DNA of 64,000 nt from Mycobacteroides sp. LB1 (GCF_013449725.1 NZ_JACCFF010000001.1:1736001-1800000), one strand, 5' to 3'. Counted from the first letter of the stretch, positions 35,212 to 45,491 are shown. Notes: generated by a model from the letters alone, not told the origin. Made by a program: numbers and translations.

Positions 35212-35783
35212 CCCTTCGGCGTCCACGGCGTGAGCCAATCCGTGGGCTCCCAGCCCTCAGCGGCCGCCAGCAGCTCGTACATCGTTGCGCCGTCAATGGA
35301 CTCGCGAACGATATCGGCGTGCCCGGCATGCCGGGCCACCTCCTCGATGAGATGCAGCACCACCCAGCGCACATTCCAGGCGTCCAGGTCCTTGGGAAAC
35401 CATGGAGCGCTTCTCGGCACCGGGACCGCCGCGTCAAGGTCGGCCTCGGCGATGGCGGCCAGAGTGGCGGCGTTCTGCGCGGCCAGCGCCGCCAGGGCGC
35501 CCGCGAGCGTCTCTTCATCACGCAGCGTGAACTCGTCGGCCGCGCGCTCACCGGCCGACCCACTACCCGGCGCAGCGATGATCTTGTCGGTCCACGAGTG
35601 CTGAACATTGGTGATGTGTTTGATCAGGCCACCGACCGACAGCGTTCCCACCGTGGGCGTCAGCCTGGCCTGCTCATCGGTCAAACCAAAGGCCACGATC
35701 CGAAACGCGTCTTGCTGCTGGGACAGGAAACCGATCAACCCGTCACGATCATTGGGTTTCGGCGGCGAAGCTAAGGCAGGCAT
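35208..35783 (-). CDS. DinB-fold metal-binding protein
   Basis: The 191-residue four-helix protein has the DinB/DUF664 histidine triad (GLIKHITNVQ near residue 55, and HLIEEVARHAGHAD near residue 150). Actinobacterial relatives are thiol-S-transferase-like proteins that may use mycothiol. GAGAGGA precedes the ATG at 35783. No partner is indicated by its neighbours. Confidence 0.85.
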   Translation of the reverse strand: MPALASPPKPNDRDGLIGFLSQQQDAFRIVAFGLTDEQARLTPTVGTLSVGGLIKHITNVQHSWTDKIIAAPGSGSAGERAADEFTLRDEETLAGALAALAAQNAATLAAIAEADLDAAVPVPRSAPWFPKDLDAWNVRWVVLHLIEEVARHAGHADIVRESIDGATMYELLAAAEGWEPTDWLTPWTPKG

Positions 35784-35917
35784 ACAACGTTCCTCTCAGG
35801 GCTGTGAGCTGGCACGCACAAGCCAACACCACACCACCGACATCACTCACGAGAACAGCGGAAAACCACCACTGACCTGCGATATCAGATTGTGATGACA
35901 ACCACAAAGCCAGGACT

Positions 35918-35967
35918 TTTGTCACACGGCGGTCGGCGGTATAGTTCACTTGTTACCGGTGGGTAAC
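35918..35967 (+). promoter_or_regulatory. fadE5 promoter with TTAC-N6-GTAA operator at the predicted start site
   Basis: TTTGTC (35918-35923) and TATAGT (35940-35945) form a promoter with a 16-base spacer. GTTACC-GGTG-GGTAAC (35952-35967) lies where transcription should start. Its core TTAC-N6-GTAA is the same as in the fadA2/fabG4 and TetR sites. Confidence 0.6.
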
Positions 35968-36031
35968 TTAATCAGCAGTAAGAACCCAACCGAATATCAG
36001 AACAGCCCCACGAGAAAAGGCAACGACGCAC

Positions 36032-37867
36032 ATGGGCCACTACAAGTCGAACGTCCGCGACCTGGAGTTCAACCTCTTCGAGCTCTTCAAAATCCAGCAG
36101 GTATTCGGATCCGAGACCTTCCCTGAGCTGGACGAAGACACCGCTCGCACTTTCCTTTCCGAGATGCGCACGCTGGCCGAGGGGCCGCTCGCCGACTCCT
36201 TCGTCGAGGGTGACCGCAACCCACCGGTCTTCGACCCCGAGACCCACTCGGTGTCCATCCCCGAGGCTTTCAAGAAGTCCGTCAAGGCGCTTACCGACGC
36301 CGGCTGGGATCGCCTCGGCCTGATCGAGGAACTCGGCGGTAGCCCGGTTCCACGCGCGTTGATGTGGGCCATCCAGGAGATGATCCTGGGCGCCAACCCC
36401 GCAGTCTGGATGTACAGCGGCGGTGCCGGTTTCGCGCAGATCTTCTACAACGTGGCCACCGATGAGCAGAAGAAGTGGGCCGAGTTCGCCGCCGAGCGCG
36501 GCTGGGGCGCCACCATGGTGCTCACCGAGCCCGACGCCGGTTCGGATGTCGGTGCCGGCCGCACCAAGGCCGTCAAGCAGGAGGACGGCTCCTGGCACAT
36601 CGACGGCGTGAAGCGCTTCATCACCTCGGGTGACTCCGACGACATGTTCGAGAACATCCTGCACCTGGTGCTGGCCCGCCCCGAGGGCGCCGGTCCCGGT
36701 ACCAAGGGCCTGTCGCTGTTCTTCGTGCCCAAGTTCATCCCGGACTTCACCACCGGCGAGCCGGGCGAGCGCAACGGCGTCTTCGTCACCAACGTCGAAC
36801 ACAAGATGGGCCTGAAGGTTTCGGCCACCTGTGAGCTGAGCCTGGGCCAGCATGGCGTTCCCGCCAAGGGCTGGCTGGTCGGCGAGGTGCACAACGGCAT
36901 CGCGCAGATGTTCGACGTCATCGAGCAGGCCCGCATGATGGTGGGCACCAAGGCCATCGCCACCCTGTCGACCGGTTACCTGAACGCACTTGAGTACGCG
37001 AAGACCCGCGTGCAGGGCGCCGATATGACACAGCTGACCGATAAGACCGCGCCGCGCGTCACCATCACCCACCACCCGGACGTGCGCCGCTCACTGATGA
37101 CCCAGAAGGCGTACGCCGAGGGCCTGCGCGCGCTGTACCTCTACGCCACCACCTTCCAGGACACCGTGACCGCCGATGTCATCAACGGTGTCGAGGCCTC
37201 GGATGCGGTGAAGCTCAACGATCTGCTGCTGCCAATCATCAAGGGTGTGGGGTCGGAGCGCGCCTACGAGAAGCTGACCGAGAGCCTGCAGACCTTCGGT
37301 GGCTCCGGCTTCCTGCAGGACTACCCGATCGAGCAGTACATCCGCGACGCCAAGATCGACTCGCTGTACGAGGGCACCACCGCGATCCAGGCCCAGGACT
37401 TCTTCTTCCGGAAGATCGTCAAGGACCAGGGCAAGTCGCTGGCCTTCATCTCCGGCAAGATCGATGAGTTCGTCAATAGCGAGACCGGTAACGGCCGCCT
37501 CAAGGCCGAGCGCGCACTGCTCGCAACGGCTTTGGAGGACGTACAGGGCATGGCCGCGACCATGACCACGAACCTGATGGCCGCACAGCAGGAGATCACC
37601 CAGGTCTACAAGGTCGGCACGGCCTCCGTGCGCTTCCTGATGAGCGTGGGCGACCTGCTGATCGGCTGGCTGCTGCAGCGTCAGGCCGCCGTGGCAATCG
37701 AGGCATTGGACGCCGGCGCGACCGGCGCCGATAAGTCCTACTACGAGGGCAAGATCGCGGTCGCATCGTTCTTCGCCAAGAACATGCTGCCGCAGCTGAC
37801 CTCGACTCGGGCGATCCTCGACAACGTCGACAACGACATCATGGAGCTCGACGAAGCCGCATTCTGA
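36032..37867 (+). CDS. fadE5: Acyl-CoA dehydrogenase FadE5
   Basis: A 611-residue acyl-CoA dehydrogenase, the length of M. tuberculosis FadE5 (Rv0244c). It begins [19 protein letters not shown] and shows the FAD/substrate motif [24 protein letters not shown] and the C-terminal [20 protein letters not shown] in its usual place, here quoted up to 20 residues. It introduces the trans-2 double bond in acyl-CoA during beta-oxidation. The promoter carries a TTAC-N6-GTAA site and the gene ends in a strong hairpin. Confidence 0.95.
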   Translation: MGHYKSNVRDLEFNLFELFKIQQVFGSETFPELDEDTARTFLSEMRTLAEGPLADSFVEGDRNPPVFDPETHSVSIPEAFKKSVKALTDAGWDRLGLIEELGGSPVPRALMWAIQEMILGANPAVWMYSGGAGFAQIFYNVATDEQKKWAEFAAERGWGATMVLTEPDAGSDVGAGRTKAVKQEDGSWHIDGVKRFITSGDSDDMFENILHLVLARPEGAGPGTKGLSLFFVPKFIPDFTTGEPGERNGVFVTNVEHKMGLKVSATCELSLGQHGVPAKGWLVGEVHNGIAQMFDVIEQARMMVGTKAIATLSTGYLNALEYAKTRVQGADMTQLTDKTAPRVTITHHPDVRRSLMTQKAYAEGLRALYLYATTFQDTVTADVINGVEASDAVKLNDLLLPIIKGVGSERAYEKLTESLQTFGGSGFLQDYPIEQYIRDAKIDSLYEGTTAIQAQDFFFRKIVKDQGKSLAFISGKIDEFVNSETGNGRLKAERALLATALEDVQGMAATMTTNLMAAQQEITQVYKVGTASVRFLMSVGDLLIGWLLQRQAAVAIEALDAGATGADKSYYEGKIAVASFFAKNMLPQLTSTRAILDNVDNDIMELDEAAF

Positions 37868-37879
37868 TTCGTTGACAAC

Positions 37880-37917
37880 GAAGCCCCCGTTTCCCTCTTC
37901 TGGGAGCCGGGGGCTTC
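37880..37917 (+). terminator. Hairpin terminator after fadE5
   Basis: GAAGCCCCCG (37880-37889) pairs perfectly with CGGGGGCTTC (37908-37917), followed by a T-rich stretch. Confidence 0.75.
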
Positions 37918-37948
37918 GTCTGTTTCTCCCCCGGCATAGGGTTGCTGC

Positions 37949-38902
37949 ATGCCTCGTTACTACCGCGACCAGCAGGCGTGGAAAGACCTCCAGATGTTCC
38001 TTCCGGAGCGGCTGCGCCTCGACGACTCGACCGCACCTCAGGAGGAGTTCTGGGACTGGCGGGGCAATCAGGTACACCTTGACCGGTACGCAAATCCCGC
38101 GGCACCAGTCAAGGTGGTGCTGCTTCACGGTGTCGGCACCAACGGCCGGCAGATGTCCCTCATCCTCGGTGCACCCCTGGCGCGCAAGGGTTTCGAGACC
38201 ATCGCCATCGACAACCTGGGCTATGGGCTTACCGATGTGGCACCTGGATCGGTGCCGGGGTACGGCGACTGGGTGGACCTGGTGGTCGACTACCTGGACT
38301 ATGAGCGACGGCGCGATGTGCGGCCGATCGTGCTGTACGGGCTCAGCGCCGGCGGCATGCTGGCCTACCACGTCGCTGCGAAGGCGCCGCGTGACACGGT
38401 GCGCGGGATCATCGGCATGACTTTCCTGGACCAGCGGGTACGCGAGGTGGCCGACGGTACCGCGCACGATCTGCTGACCGCTCGGGTCGGCGTGCCCTTC
38501 CTTCGGCTCGCGGCCAAGACACCGGCCCGGCGAGTGCGCTACCCCATGTGGCTGGCATCGAAGATGAGCACACTCGCGAACAACCGCGCGGCGATGAAGG
38601 TTTTTATGAAGGACCGCAGCTCCGCGGCGAACTGGGTCACCGTGAAGTTCCTGGCCGAGTACATGAGCTACGCGCCGGCGATCGAACCCGCCGATTTCGA
38701 TGTGTGTCCGATCATCCTCACCCAGCCCGACGAGGACCGCTGGACGCCCTACGAGCTGAGCCGACCGGTGCTCGATCCCATCACCAAGGTGCCGGTGACA
38801 GTGGTGCCGCTGGAGCGATCCGGGCACTATCCGCTGGAGGATCCGGGGCTACAGCAATTACAGGACGCGGCCGTCGGATTCATCCGGGCCATCGCCGGCT
38901 GA
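37949..38902 (+). CDS. Alpha/beta hydrolase
   Basis: A 317-residue hydrolase with the oxyanion motif LLHGVGTNGRQ, nucleophile elbow GLSAGG near residue 132 and a catalytic His in ERSGHYPLEDPG. TAGGGT (37937-37942) ends 6 nt before the ATG, so the message is probably leaderless. It lies between fadE5 and the DUF1361 gene. Substrate is unknown. Confidence 0.85.
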   Translation: MPRYYRDQQAWKDLQMFLPERLRLDDSTAPQEEFWDWRGNQVHLDRYANPAAPVKVVLLHGVGTNGRQMSLILGAPLARKGFETIAIDNLGYGLTDVAPGSVPGYGDWVDLVVDYLDYERRRDVRPIVLYGLSAGGMLAYHVAAKAPRDTVRGIIGMTFLDQRVREVADGTAHDLLTARVGVPFLRLAAKTPARRVRYPMWLASKMSTLANNRAAMKVFMKDRSSAANWVTVKFLAEYMSYAPAIEPADFDVCPIILTQPDEDRWTPYELSRPVLDPITKVPVTVVPLERSGHYPLEDPGLQQLQDAAVGFIRAIAG

Positions 38903-38934
38903 CAACTCGCTCGGCTTTCGGGCAAACTTGACGC

Positions 38935-39687
38935 ATGACCGAAGCCCGACGTGCCGTGCTGGTTCTCTCACTGGTCGCAACCAGCCTGTTGACGGTCCTG
39001 CTCGGCGTCACCGATCCCGCGGCCCCGATGTTCTATCCCACCCGATTCCTCATCTGGAATCTGTTCCTGGCCTGGCTCCCCGTCTTCGCGGCGTTGGCGT
39101 TTTCGGCTGTGCGACGACGTATTTGGCTGATCCCGATTGGGCTGGTGTGGCTCGTGTTCCTGCCCAACGCGCCCTATCTCGTCACCGATCTGGTGCACCT
39201 GATCGACGGCATCGCCTTCTGGCGTCACGTTCTTCAGTACGGGGTCGCGGCGTGGACCGGAATCATCCTCGGCGTCGTGTCACTACGGTTGGTGCACAGG
39301 CGAATCCAGCGTGACTTCGGCAGGGTCACCGGTTGGATAGCCGTCATCATCTCCGTTGGCCTGTGCGCGGTGGGGGTGGTGATCGGACGCTTCCAGCGCT
39401 GGAACTCCTGGGATCTCACTCACCGTCCCGGCGCCGTCGCCGCGAGCACCCTCGAGTGGGTGAGCTCCCCGTTTTCGTTTGTGGCCCATACCGGTGTGGC
39501 CGTGGCCGTCGCCGCATTCTTCGGGCTGGCCTACCTCACCGTGTGGTCACTGTCGCCTCCCGACGAGACGCCCGACCAGAAAAAGGCGACTCCTCACGGT
39601 GAGGAACTGGGAGCTGCCAGAGCTCCGACTCGATCCGCCAGCTCGGGCACGGGCAGGCGCCCATCCAATTCCACCGTGGCGCTCTGA
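38935..39687 (+). CDS. DUF1361 multi-pass membrane protein
   Basis: The 250-residue protein has about six to seven transmembrane helices and the DUF1361 signature around VWLVFLPNAPYLVTDLVHL. The last about 35 residues are polar and of low complexity and are encoded on the strand opposite the end of the convergent P-loop kinase gene. The family has no known function. Confidence 0.8.
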   Translation: MTEARRAVLVLSLVATSLLTVLLGVTDPAAPMFYPTRFLIWNLFLAWLPVFAALAFSAVRRRIWLIPIGLVWLVFLPNAPYLVTDLVHLIDGIAFWRHVLQYGVAAWTGIILGVVSLRLVHRRIQRDFGRVTGWIAVIISVGLCAVGVVIGRFQRWNSWDLTHRPGAVAASTLEWVSSPFSFVAHTGVAVAVAAFFGLAYLTVWSLSPPDETPDQKKATPHGEELGAARAPTRSASSGTGRRPSNSTVAL

Positions 39688-40049
39688 CGCAACAGCGGCT
39701 CCACTTCTTCGGTGTACCGCGCGATCTCGATCCTCTCGGGCTCGGTTCGACCGTAGGGGTTGTTGACGCGGGTGCTCACCCGCTGCAGGGCGATATCCAG
39801 CGGCACACTGAGCAGCACCACGTTGCCGAACCTGTCATAGAAGTCCACTTGGTTATCCACGGTGCCGGACACGATGACATCGGGATGGCGGTCCAGTAGC
39901 GCCGCCATCCGGATCGCGTCCCAGGAGCCATCCGCGAGCGTCCAGCCGTCGTCATCGGTGTCGACGGTGTGAAAGCCACGACGCGCCAGCTCCTCCAGCA
40001 GCGTGGTCTTCCCTGTTCCCGACATGCCCGTCACCAACACCCGTCCCAC
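39594..40049 (-). CDS. P-loop nucleotide kinase-like ATPase
   Basis: A 151-residue protein with a Walker A loop GMSGTGKTTLLEELARRG at the N-terminus and a shikimate/adenylate-kinase-like layout (VDTDDDGW, VIVSGTVDNQ, RVSTRVNNPYGRT). GTG 40049 is chosen because TATGGT (40061-40056) ends exactly 6 nt upstream and the P-loop follows at once; longer reading runs into the next gene. Its 3' end overlaps the DUF1361 gene by 94 bases, tail to tail. Substrate is unknown. Confidence 0.82.
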   Translation of the reverse strand: MGRVLVTGMSGTGKTTLLEELARRGFHTVDTDDDGWTLADGSWDAIRMAALLDRHPDVIVSGTVDNQVDFYDRFGNVVLLSVPLDIALQRVSTRVNNPYGRTEPERIEIARYTEEVEPLLRQSATVELDGRLPVPELADRVGALAAPSSSP

Positions 40050-40115
40050 AGCTGAACCATATGCGGTGGCGCGTCGTTGACAGCAGGAGAAGAGTGAACC
40101 CCAACGGAGGTGACG

Positions 40116-41630
40116 ATGGAGCAGGCAGCACGACGGATCATCGCGGGTCTTATCGCCGCGGGGGCCGCACTCGCGGCCGGACAACTCACCGCCGCAGCGG
40201 TCGCACCGGATTCCGCGCCCTTTTTCGCGGTCGGAAACATGGTCGTCGACCACACCCCAGCAGCCGTGCGCGAATGGGTTATCGGGGTTTTCGGCACCTC
40301 GGACAAGGCGGTGCTGTTCGCCTGCCTATCCGCGGTTATCGCGGCTCTCGCCGCGGCGGCTGGTCTCGTCGAGCGCGAGCGACGATACGGTTCGGCCCTC
40401 ATCGCGGCGCTCGGCGTCATCGGAGCATTGGCCGCCGCAACCCGCCCGACCGGGGGATTTACCTGGGTCTGGCCCTCTGCGATCGCCGCCGTGGCGGGGG
40501 TGCTGGTGTTACGCGTACTAGTCGGCCGCTCGGACGACGCCCATGAGGATGCACCGGATCGACGCAAGTTCTTCGGGGCCGCAGCGGTTTTCGCGGCCGC
40601 ATCAGCGGGTGCCTATTGGCTCGGCAGCCGCTGGAGCAAGGGCGCCGTCGTCGCCGAGGAACGTCGGGAGGCCACGCTGCCCGCACCCGTCGCACCCACT
40701 GCGCCGCTGCCCGCGGGGATCGACGTCAAGGGAGCGGTCCCTTACATCACGAGTAATGCGGACTTCTACCGAATCGACACGGCCCTACGCGTGCCCCAGG
40801 TGACCACCGCCGAGTGGCAGCTCAACATCCACGGCATGGTCGACCGTCCACGCACCCTGACATGGACTGACCTGAACGCCATGGCGGCGACCCAGCGCGC
40901 GGTCACCTTGACCTGCGTCTCCAACGAGATCGGCGGGGATCTGATCGGCAATGCGATGTGGACCGGCTTTCCGATCAAGCCGATCCTCGAATCCGTTGGG
41001 GTTCACCACGATGCGGATATGTTGCTGTCCACGAGCACAGATGGCTGGACGGCAGGTACCCCGCTCGATGTGCTTATCGACGGCCGCGATGCCATCCTCG
41101 CCATCGCGATGAACGGGACGCCGCTGCCCGTTGAGCACGGATATCCGGTACGGCAGGTGGTGCCCGGACTGTACGGCTACGTGTCGGCGACCAAGTGGGT
41201 TGTCGACTGGGAGATCACACGTTTCGACAAGGCCCGTGCTTACTGGACCGTCCGCGGTTGGTCGGCACGCGGCCCCATCAAGACCGGCTGCCGCATCGAC
41301 GCACCCCGGGCGGGTGGTCGCCTGGGCACGGGCACTCAGATCATCGCCGGGACCGCATGGGCCCAGCATCGCGGAATCACGAAGGTGGAGGTGCGCGTCG
41401 ACCAGGAGCCGTGGCAAGAGGCACGACTAGCCCCGGAGTACTCGATCGACACCTGGCGCCAGTGGTGGATTCCTTTGCAGTTCGCATCCGGGCAGTCCAC
41501 ATCGGGCGAGCACGTGATCACCGCGCGGGCAACCGACGGAACCGGTGAAGTTCAGACAGAAGAAAGTGCCCCACCCGCACCGGATGGAGCGACCGGCTGG
41601 CCACGAACATTGGTCAGGGTCGACGCGTAA
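40116..41630 (+). CDS. Membrane-bound molybdopterin oxidoreductase, sulfite-oxidase fold
   Basis: The 504-residue protein has four to five N-terminal transmembrane helices (first at about residues 8-30) and, after a linker near residue 200, a sulfite-oxidase-type molybdenum domain. The molybdenum-binding cysteine is in VTLTCVSNEIGGDLIGN, followed by the pterin region and a C-terminal Ig-like dimer domain (ITKVEVRVDQEPWQEARL). Redox acts outside the membrane. No heme domain is seen, so electrons probably leave through a separate cytochrome. ATG 40116 follows GGAGG. Confidence 0.87.
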   Translation: MEQAARRIIAGLIAAGAALAAGQLTAAAVAPDSAPFFAVGNMVVDHTPAAVREWVIGVFGTSDKAVLFACLSAVIAALAAAAGLVERERRYGSALIAALGVIGALAAATRPTGGFTWVWPSAIAAVAGVLVLRVLVGRSDDAHEDAPDRRKFFGAAAVFAAASAGAYWLGSRWSKGAVVAEERREATLPAPVAPTAPLPAGIDVKGAVPYITSNADFYRIDTALRVPQVTTAEWQLNIHGMVDRPRTLTWTDLNAMAATQRAVTLTCVSNEIGGDLIGNAMWTGFPIKPILESVGVHHDADMLLSTSTDGWTAGTPLDVLIDGRDAILAIAMNGTPLPVEHGYPVRQVVPGLYGYVSATKWVVDWEITRFDKARAYWTVRGWSARGPIKTGCRIDAPRAGGRLGTGTQIIAGTAWAQHRGITKVEVRVDQEPWQEARLAPEYSIDTWRQWWIPLQFASGQSTSGEHVITARATDGTGEVQTEESAPPAPDGATGWPRTLVRVDA

Positions 41631-41646
41631 CGGACCCTAGAAATTA

Positions 41647-41700
41647 GGTAGCCTCGCGCCGCCGTCGGGTCGGGGGGTCGGACGGTGGCGCGAGGCTACC
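41647..41700. terminator. Long 20-bp hairpin with G-rich loop between convergent genes
   Basis: The arms at 41647-41666 and 41681-41700 pair over 20 positions, all Watson-Crick except one G-T pair at 41661/41686. The 14-base loop (41667-41680) is almost all G with T and C. There is no T-run. It lies between the oxidoreductase and fadA2 3' ends. Confidence 0.7.
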
Positions 41701-41774
41701 CATGTATCGACACCCACTCCGGGAGCGTTACACACATTTCGAATATTTTTTGAACATGCCCCAAAAAAGACGAA

Positions 41775-41811
41775 ACCCCCGGTCACAGGCATAGTGCCCG
41801 CAGCCGGGGGT
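41775..41811 (-). terminator. Intrinsic terminator after fadA2
   Basis: ACCCCCGG (41775-41782) pairs with CCGGGGGT (41804-41811). Reading on the minus strand, TTTTTT follows about 5 bases after the stem. Confidence 0.7.
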
Positions 41812-41834
41812 CCCGGTAATGCCGTCTAGACCAC

Positions 41835-43160
41835 TCAGGCTTCGAGGATGGCGGTCACACCCTGGCCACCCGCGGCGCAGACCGAGATGAGTCCGCGCAC
41901 CGGCTTCCCGGTCTCGGCCTTCTTCTCGGCGAGCTGCTTGGCCAGCTGCGCCACGATGCGGCCACCGGTGGCCGCGAACGGGTGTCCGGCCGCCAGCGAG
42001 GAGCCGTTGACATTGAGCTTGGACCGGTCAATCGCACCGAGCGGAGCGTCCAGACCGAGGCGCTCCTTGCAGTAGTCAGCGGACTCCCACGCCTGCAGGG
42101 TCGCGAGGACCACCGAGGCGAAGGCCTCGTGGATCTCGTAGAAGTCGAAGTCCTGCAAGGTCAGACCGTTGCGAGCCAGCAGGCGCGGCACCGCGTAGGT
42201 CGGGGCCATCAGCAGACCGTCGGGGCCGTTGATGTAGTCCACCGCCGCGGTCTCGCCATCGACGAAGTAGGCCAGCACGGGGATGTTGTGCTCGGCGGCC
42301 CACTCCTCGCTGGACAGCAGCGCCACCGAGGCGCCGTCGGTCAGTGGGGTCGAGTTACCGGCGGTCATGGTGGCGTCGCCGTGCTTGACGCCGAAGACCG
42401 GCTTCAACGTCGCCAGCTTTTCCACGCTCGACTTGGGCCGCAGGTTGTCATCGCGGTACAGGCCCAGGAATGGGCTGATCAGGTCGTCGAAGAAACCGCG
42501 GTCGTAGGCGGCGGCCATCTTCTGGTGGCTGGCGGCGGCCAGGGCATCCTGCTCGGTGCGCTTGACGGCCATCTTCTTGGCGGTGATGGCGGCGTGCTCA
42601 CCCATGGACAGGCCCGTGCGCGGTTCGCCGTTCTGCGGGATGTCGACGCCGAGGGCAGCCGGCAACTTGCCAAGCAGCTTGAGCCGGGTCACGTTGTCCT
42701 TGGCGCGGCGGATCGCCAGCAGGGTGTGGCGAAGGTCATCGCCGAAGTTGATGGGCGCATCGGAGGTGGTGTCCACGCCACCGGCCAGCACAGACTCATA
42801 GCGGCCGAGGGCGATGCCGTCGGCACCGACGATGGCGGCCTGCAGACCCGTGCCACAAGCCTGCTGGAGGTCGAAGGCCTGGGTGTACGGCGACAGCGGA
42901 CTGCCCAGCACCGACTCACGGGTGAGATTGAAATCACGGCTCAGTTTGAGGACTGCGCCGGCGATGACGGCGTCCAGACGCTCACCCTTGAGGTTGAAGC
43001 GGTCGGCGGCGCCGGTGATAGCGGCCGTCAGCATGTCCTGGTTAGAGGCATTCGCATAAGCGCCGTCCGAGCGTGCGAAGGGAATGCGGTTGCCGCCGAG
43101 AACCGCTACGCGGCGGCGGCCTTGCGACGCAGTTGACTTGCGTGTCGAGCTGGTTGCCAC
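41835..43160 (-). CDS. fadA2: Acetyl-CoA acetyltransferase/thiolase FadA2
   Basis: A 441-residue thiolase, close to M. tuberculosis FadA2 (Rv0243). The nucleophilic cysteine is in [12 protein letters not shown] near residue 110, the second-half His in [10 protein letters not shown] and the general-base Cys in [11 protein letters not shown]. It cleaves 3-oxoacyl-CoA in beta-oxidation. GTG 43160 follows GGAGAG; earlier starts lie against the operator. It is divergent from fabG4, and CTTACTCTGGAGTAAG lies between them. Confidence 0.93.
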   Translation of the reverse strand: MATSSTRKSTASQGRRRVAVLGGNRIPFARSDGAYANASNQDMLTAAITGAADRFNLKGERLDAVIAGAVLKLSRDFNLTRESVLGSPLSPYTQAFDLQQACGTGLQAAIVGADGIALGRYESVLAGGVDTTSDAPINFGDDLRHTLLAIRRAKDNVTRLKLLGKLPAALGVDIPQNGEPRTGLSMGEHAAITAKKMAVKRTEQDALAAASHQKMAAAYDRGFFDDLISPFLGLYRDDNLRPKSSVEKLATLKPVFGVKHGDATMTAGNSTPLTDGASVALLSSEEWAAEHNIPVLAYFVDGETAAVDYINGPDGLLMAPTYAVPRLLARNGLTLQDFDFYEIHEAFASVVLATLQAWESADYCKERLGLDAPLGAIDRSKLNVNGSSLAAGHPFAATGGRIVAQLAKQLAEKKAETGKPVRGLISVCAAGGQGVTAILEA

Positions 43161-43200
43161 TTGTCTCTCCACTGTTAAGGGGGCAGGATTACCGAGCATT

Positions 43201-43216
43201 CTTACTCTGGAGTAAG
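43201..43216. promoter_or_regulatory. CTTACTCTGGAGTAAG operator in the fadA2-fabG4 divergent promoter
   Basis: A palindrome with 7-base arms and a TG centre, with the core TTAC-N6-GTAA. The reverse complement of the whole 16-mer occurs at 49881-49896 before the TetR gene. Confidence 0.75.
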
Positions 43217-43270
43217 TTCTTTGTCGAGTTCACCCTAGACCAATCACAGGCGACCACTAAGGAACGGCAC

Positions 43271-44629
43271 ATGTCCCCCAAGCTCACTGACGACCTCTAT
43301 GCGCTGCTGGTCAACTCCGGGCCCGGCAACCTGCTCGCCGGTCGCCTGGGTATCCCTCAGCCCGAAAATCTGCGCCGCTACAGGAAGGGCCAGCCCGCAC
43401 TGGCCGGTCCCGTGCTGATCGGCGGCGAGGGCCGCCTCGCCGAGCCGCTGCGCGCCGCCCTGGCCGAGGACTACGAGCTGGTCTCCAACAACCTCGGCGG
43501 CCGCTGGGCCGACAAGTTCGGCGCCCTGGTCTTCGACGCCACCGGCATCACCACCGCGGTCGAGCTCAAGGGCCTGCACGAGTTCTTCACCCCGCTGCTG
43601 CGCAATGTCGGCAAGTCGGGCCGCCTGCTGGTCATCGGCACCACCCCGGACAAGGCCGCCACCACCGACGAACGCATCGCCCAGCGCGCGCTGGAAGGCT
43701 TCACCCGCTCGCTGGCCAAGGAGTTCGGTAACGGCGCCACCGTGCAGCTGGTCTACGTGCACCCCGATGCCAAGGCCGGTGCGACGGGCCTGGAGTCGAC
43801 CGTGCGCTTCATCCTGTCTGCCAAGTCCACCTATGTGGACGGCCAGGTGTTCTACGTGGGCGCCGACGACTCCACCGCCCCCGCCGATTGGGACAAGCCG
43901 CTGGCCGGCAAGGTCGCCATCGTCACCGGTGCCGCCCGCGGTATCGGTGAGACCATCGCCGAGGTGTTCGCCCGCGACGGCGCCGCCGTCGTCGCGATCG
44001 ACATGCCGTCGGACGACCTCACTGCCGTCGCACAGAAGGTTGGCGGAACGTCGTTGGCGTTGGACGTCACCGCGGCCGACGCCGTCGACCAGATCACCGC
44101 GCACCTCAAGGAGCACCACGGCGGTAAGGCCGACATCCTGGTCAACAACGCCGGCATCACCCGCGACAAGCTGCTGGCCAACATGGACGACGCCCGCTGG
44201 GATTCTGTGATCGCCGTCAATCTGCTTGCTCCGCAGCGTCTTACCGAGGGCCTGATCGAGAACGGCACCATCGGCGACGGTGGACGCATCATCGGCCTGG
44301 CCTCCATCGCCGGCATCGCCGGTAACCGCGGACAGACCAACTACGGCGCCACCAAGGCCGGCATGATCGGTATCACCCAGGGGCTGGCCCCGTCGTTGGC
44401 AGAGAAGGGCATCACCATCAACGCCGTCGCGCCGGGCTTCATCGAGACCAAGATGACGGCCGCCATCCCGCTGGCCAACCGCGAGGTCGGCCGCCGCATC
44501 AACTCGCTGAACCAGGGCGGCGAGCCGGTGGACGTCGCCGAGACCATCGCCTACTTCGCCAGCCCCGCGTCGAACGCGGTGACCGGTAACGTGGTTCGGG
44601 TCTGCGGCCAGTCCTGGCTGGGGGCGTAA
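43271..44629 (+). CDS. fabG4: 3-oxoacyl reductase FabG4 (two-domain)
   Basis: A 452-residue two-domain ketoreductase, close to M. tuberculosis FabG4 (Rv0242c). The N-terminal half is a degenerate Rossmann domain. The C-terminal half is a complete SDR with [14 protein letters not shown] and YGATK. FabG4 reduces 3-oxoacyl-CoA or -ACP with NADH. AAGGAA precedes ATG 43271. It is co-transcribed with htdX and divergent from fadA2. Confidence 0.95.
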   Translation: MSPKLTDDLYALLVNSGPGNLLAGRLGIPQPENLRRYRKGQPALAGPVLIGGEGRLAEPLRAALAEDYELVSNNLGGRWADKFGALVFDATGITTAVELKGLHEFFTPLLRNVGKSGRLLVIGTTPDKAATTDERIAQRALEGFTRSLAKEFGNGATVQLVYVHPDAKAGATGLESTVRFILSAKSTYVDGQVFYVGADDSTAPADWDKPLAGKVAIVTGAARGIGETIAEVFARDGAAVVAIDMPSDDLTAVAQKVGGTSLALDVTAADAVDQITAHLKEHHGGKADILVNNAGITRDKLLANMDDARWDSVIAVNLLAPQRLTEGLIENGTIGDGGRIIGLASIAGIAGNRGQTNYGATKAGMIGITQGLAPSLAEKGITINAVAPGFIETKMTAAIPLANREVGRRINSLNQGGEPVDVAETIAYFASPASNAVTGNVVRVCGQSWLGA

Positions 44630-44633
44630 CAAC

Positions 44634-45476
44634 ATGACGCAACCCTCGGGCCTTCGCAATATGGCCATGGCCGCTGTCGGTGCACTGCCATTCATCCCGC
44701 GCCCGACAACCCTGCCCAGCAGGGCTGTTCGGACACACGGTGTGCGGATCGACCCCGCGCATGTCGCCGCCTATGCCAAGGTGACCGGCCTGAGTTTCAC
44801 CGACAAAGTGCCGGTGACCTATCCGTTCGTGCTGCAGTTCCCCTCGGTGATGGAGTTGGTCACGGGATTCGACTTCCCATTCCCGGCGATCGGCACGGTG
44901 CACCTGGAGAACCACATCACCCAGCACCGCGCCATCACCGCGACCGACACCGTTGATATCGAGGTGCGCACACAGAACCTGCGCGAGCATCGCAAGGGTC
45001 TACTGGTGGACGTCCTCACCGATATCACCATCGGCACCGAGACGGTCTGGCAGCAGACCATGACGTTCCTGCGCCAGCAGCGCACCAGCTTGTCCGACGG
45101 GCCCAAGTCCGAACCGCCGAAGGCCGTCAAGCTGCCGCCGCCGAACTCGACGCTGCGGATCAGCGGTGGGCAGATTCGTCGGTACGCATCAGTCGGCGGC
45201 GACCACAACCCGATTCACACCTCCTCGATCGGCGCGAAGGTGCTGGGTTTCCCGAAGGCAATCGCTCACGGAATGTTCACCGCTGCAGCTGTTCTCGGGA
45301 ACATCCAGGGCGAGATCCCCGATGCGGTGCGCTATGACATCAAGTTCGGCAAGCCGATCCTGCTGCCCGCCTCGGTGGGCGTGTGGATCGAGAAGGATGG
45401 CAACGGCTGGGATATTGCCGTTCGCAACCCGAAGAAGGGTGACCCGCACCTGAACGGAACCATCACCCCGCTCTGA
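44634..45476 (+). CDS. htdX: (R)-3-hydroxyacyl-thioester dehydratase HtdX
   Basis: A 280-residue double hot-dog hydratase, matching M. tuberculosis HtdX (Rv0241c) in length and position. The hydratase-2 motif is RYASVGGDHNPIHTS with the catalytic Asp and His, near residue 190. With FabG4 and FadA2 it covers the hydration, reduction and thiolysis steps of acyl-CoA chemistry. It ends in a strong terminator. Confidence 0.93.
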   Translation: MTQPSGLRNMAMAAVGALPFIPRPTTLPSRAVRTHGVRIDPAHVAAYAKVTGLSFTDKVPVTYPFVLQFPSVMELVTGFDFPFPAIGTVHLENHITQHRAITATDTVDIEVRTQNLREHRKGLLVDVLTDITIGTETVWQQTMTFLRQQRTSLSDGPKSEPPKAVKLPPPNSTLRISGGQIRRYASVGGDHNPIHTSSIGAKVLGFPKAIAHGMFTAAAVLGNIQGEIPDAVRYDIKFGKPILLPASVGVWIEKDGNGWDIAVRNPKKGDPHLNGTITPL

Positions 45477-45491
45477 TACCTGTACTTCTGG

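Noticed and set aside
37091..38827. A 578-codon open frame on the minus strand opposite fadE5 and the alpha/beta hydrolase
   Set aside because: Antisense shadow of two well-supported genes. Composition is His/Arg/Gly-rich without domains, and it runs across the fadE5 terminator.
41982..43136. A 384-codon plus-strand frame opposite fadA2
   Set aside because: Repetitive Gly/Val/Gln-rich shadow with no ribosome site, while fadA2 has all thiolase motifs.
43244..44695. A 483-codon minus-strand frame opposite fabG4
   Set aside because: Shadow caused by high GC codon bias of fabG4; no domain and it crosses the fabG4 start.
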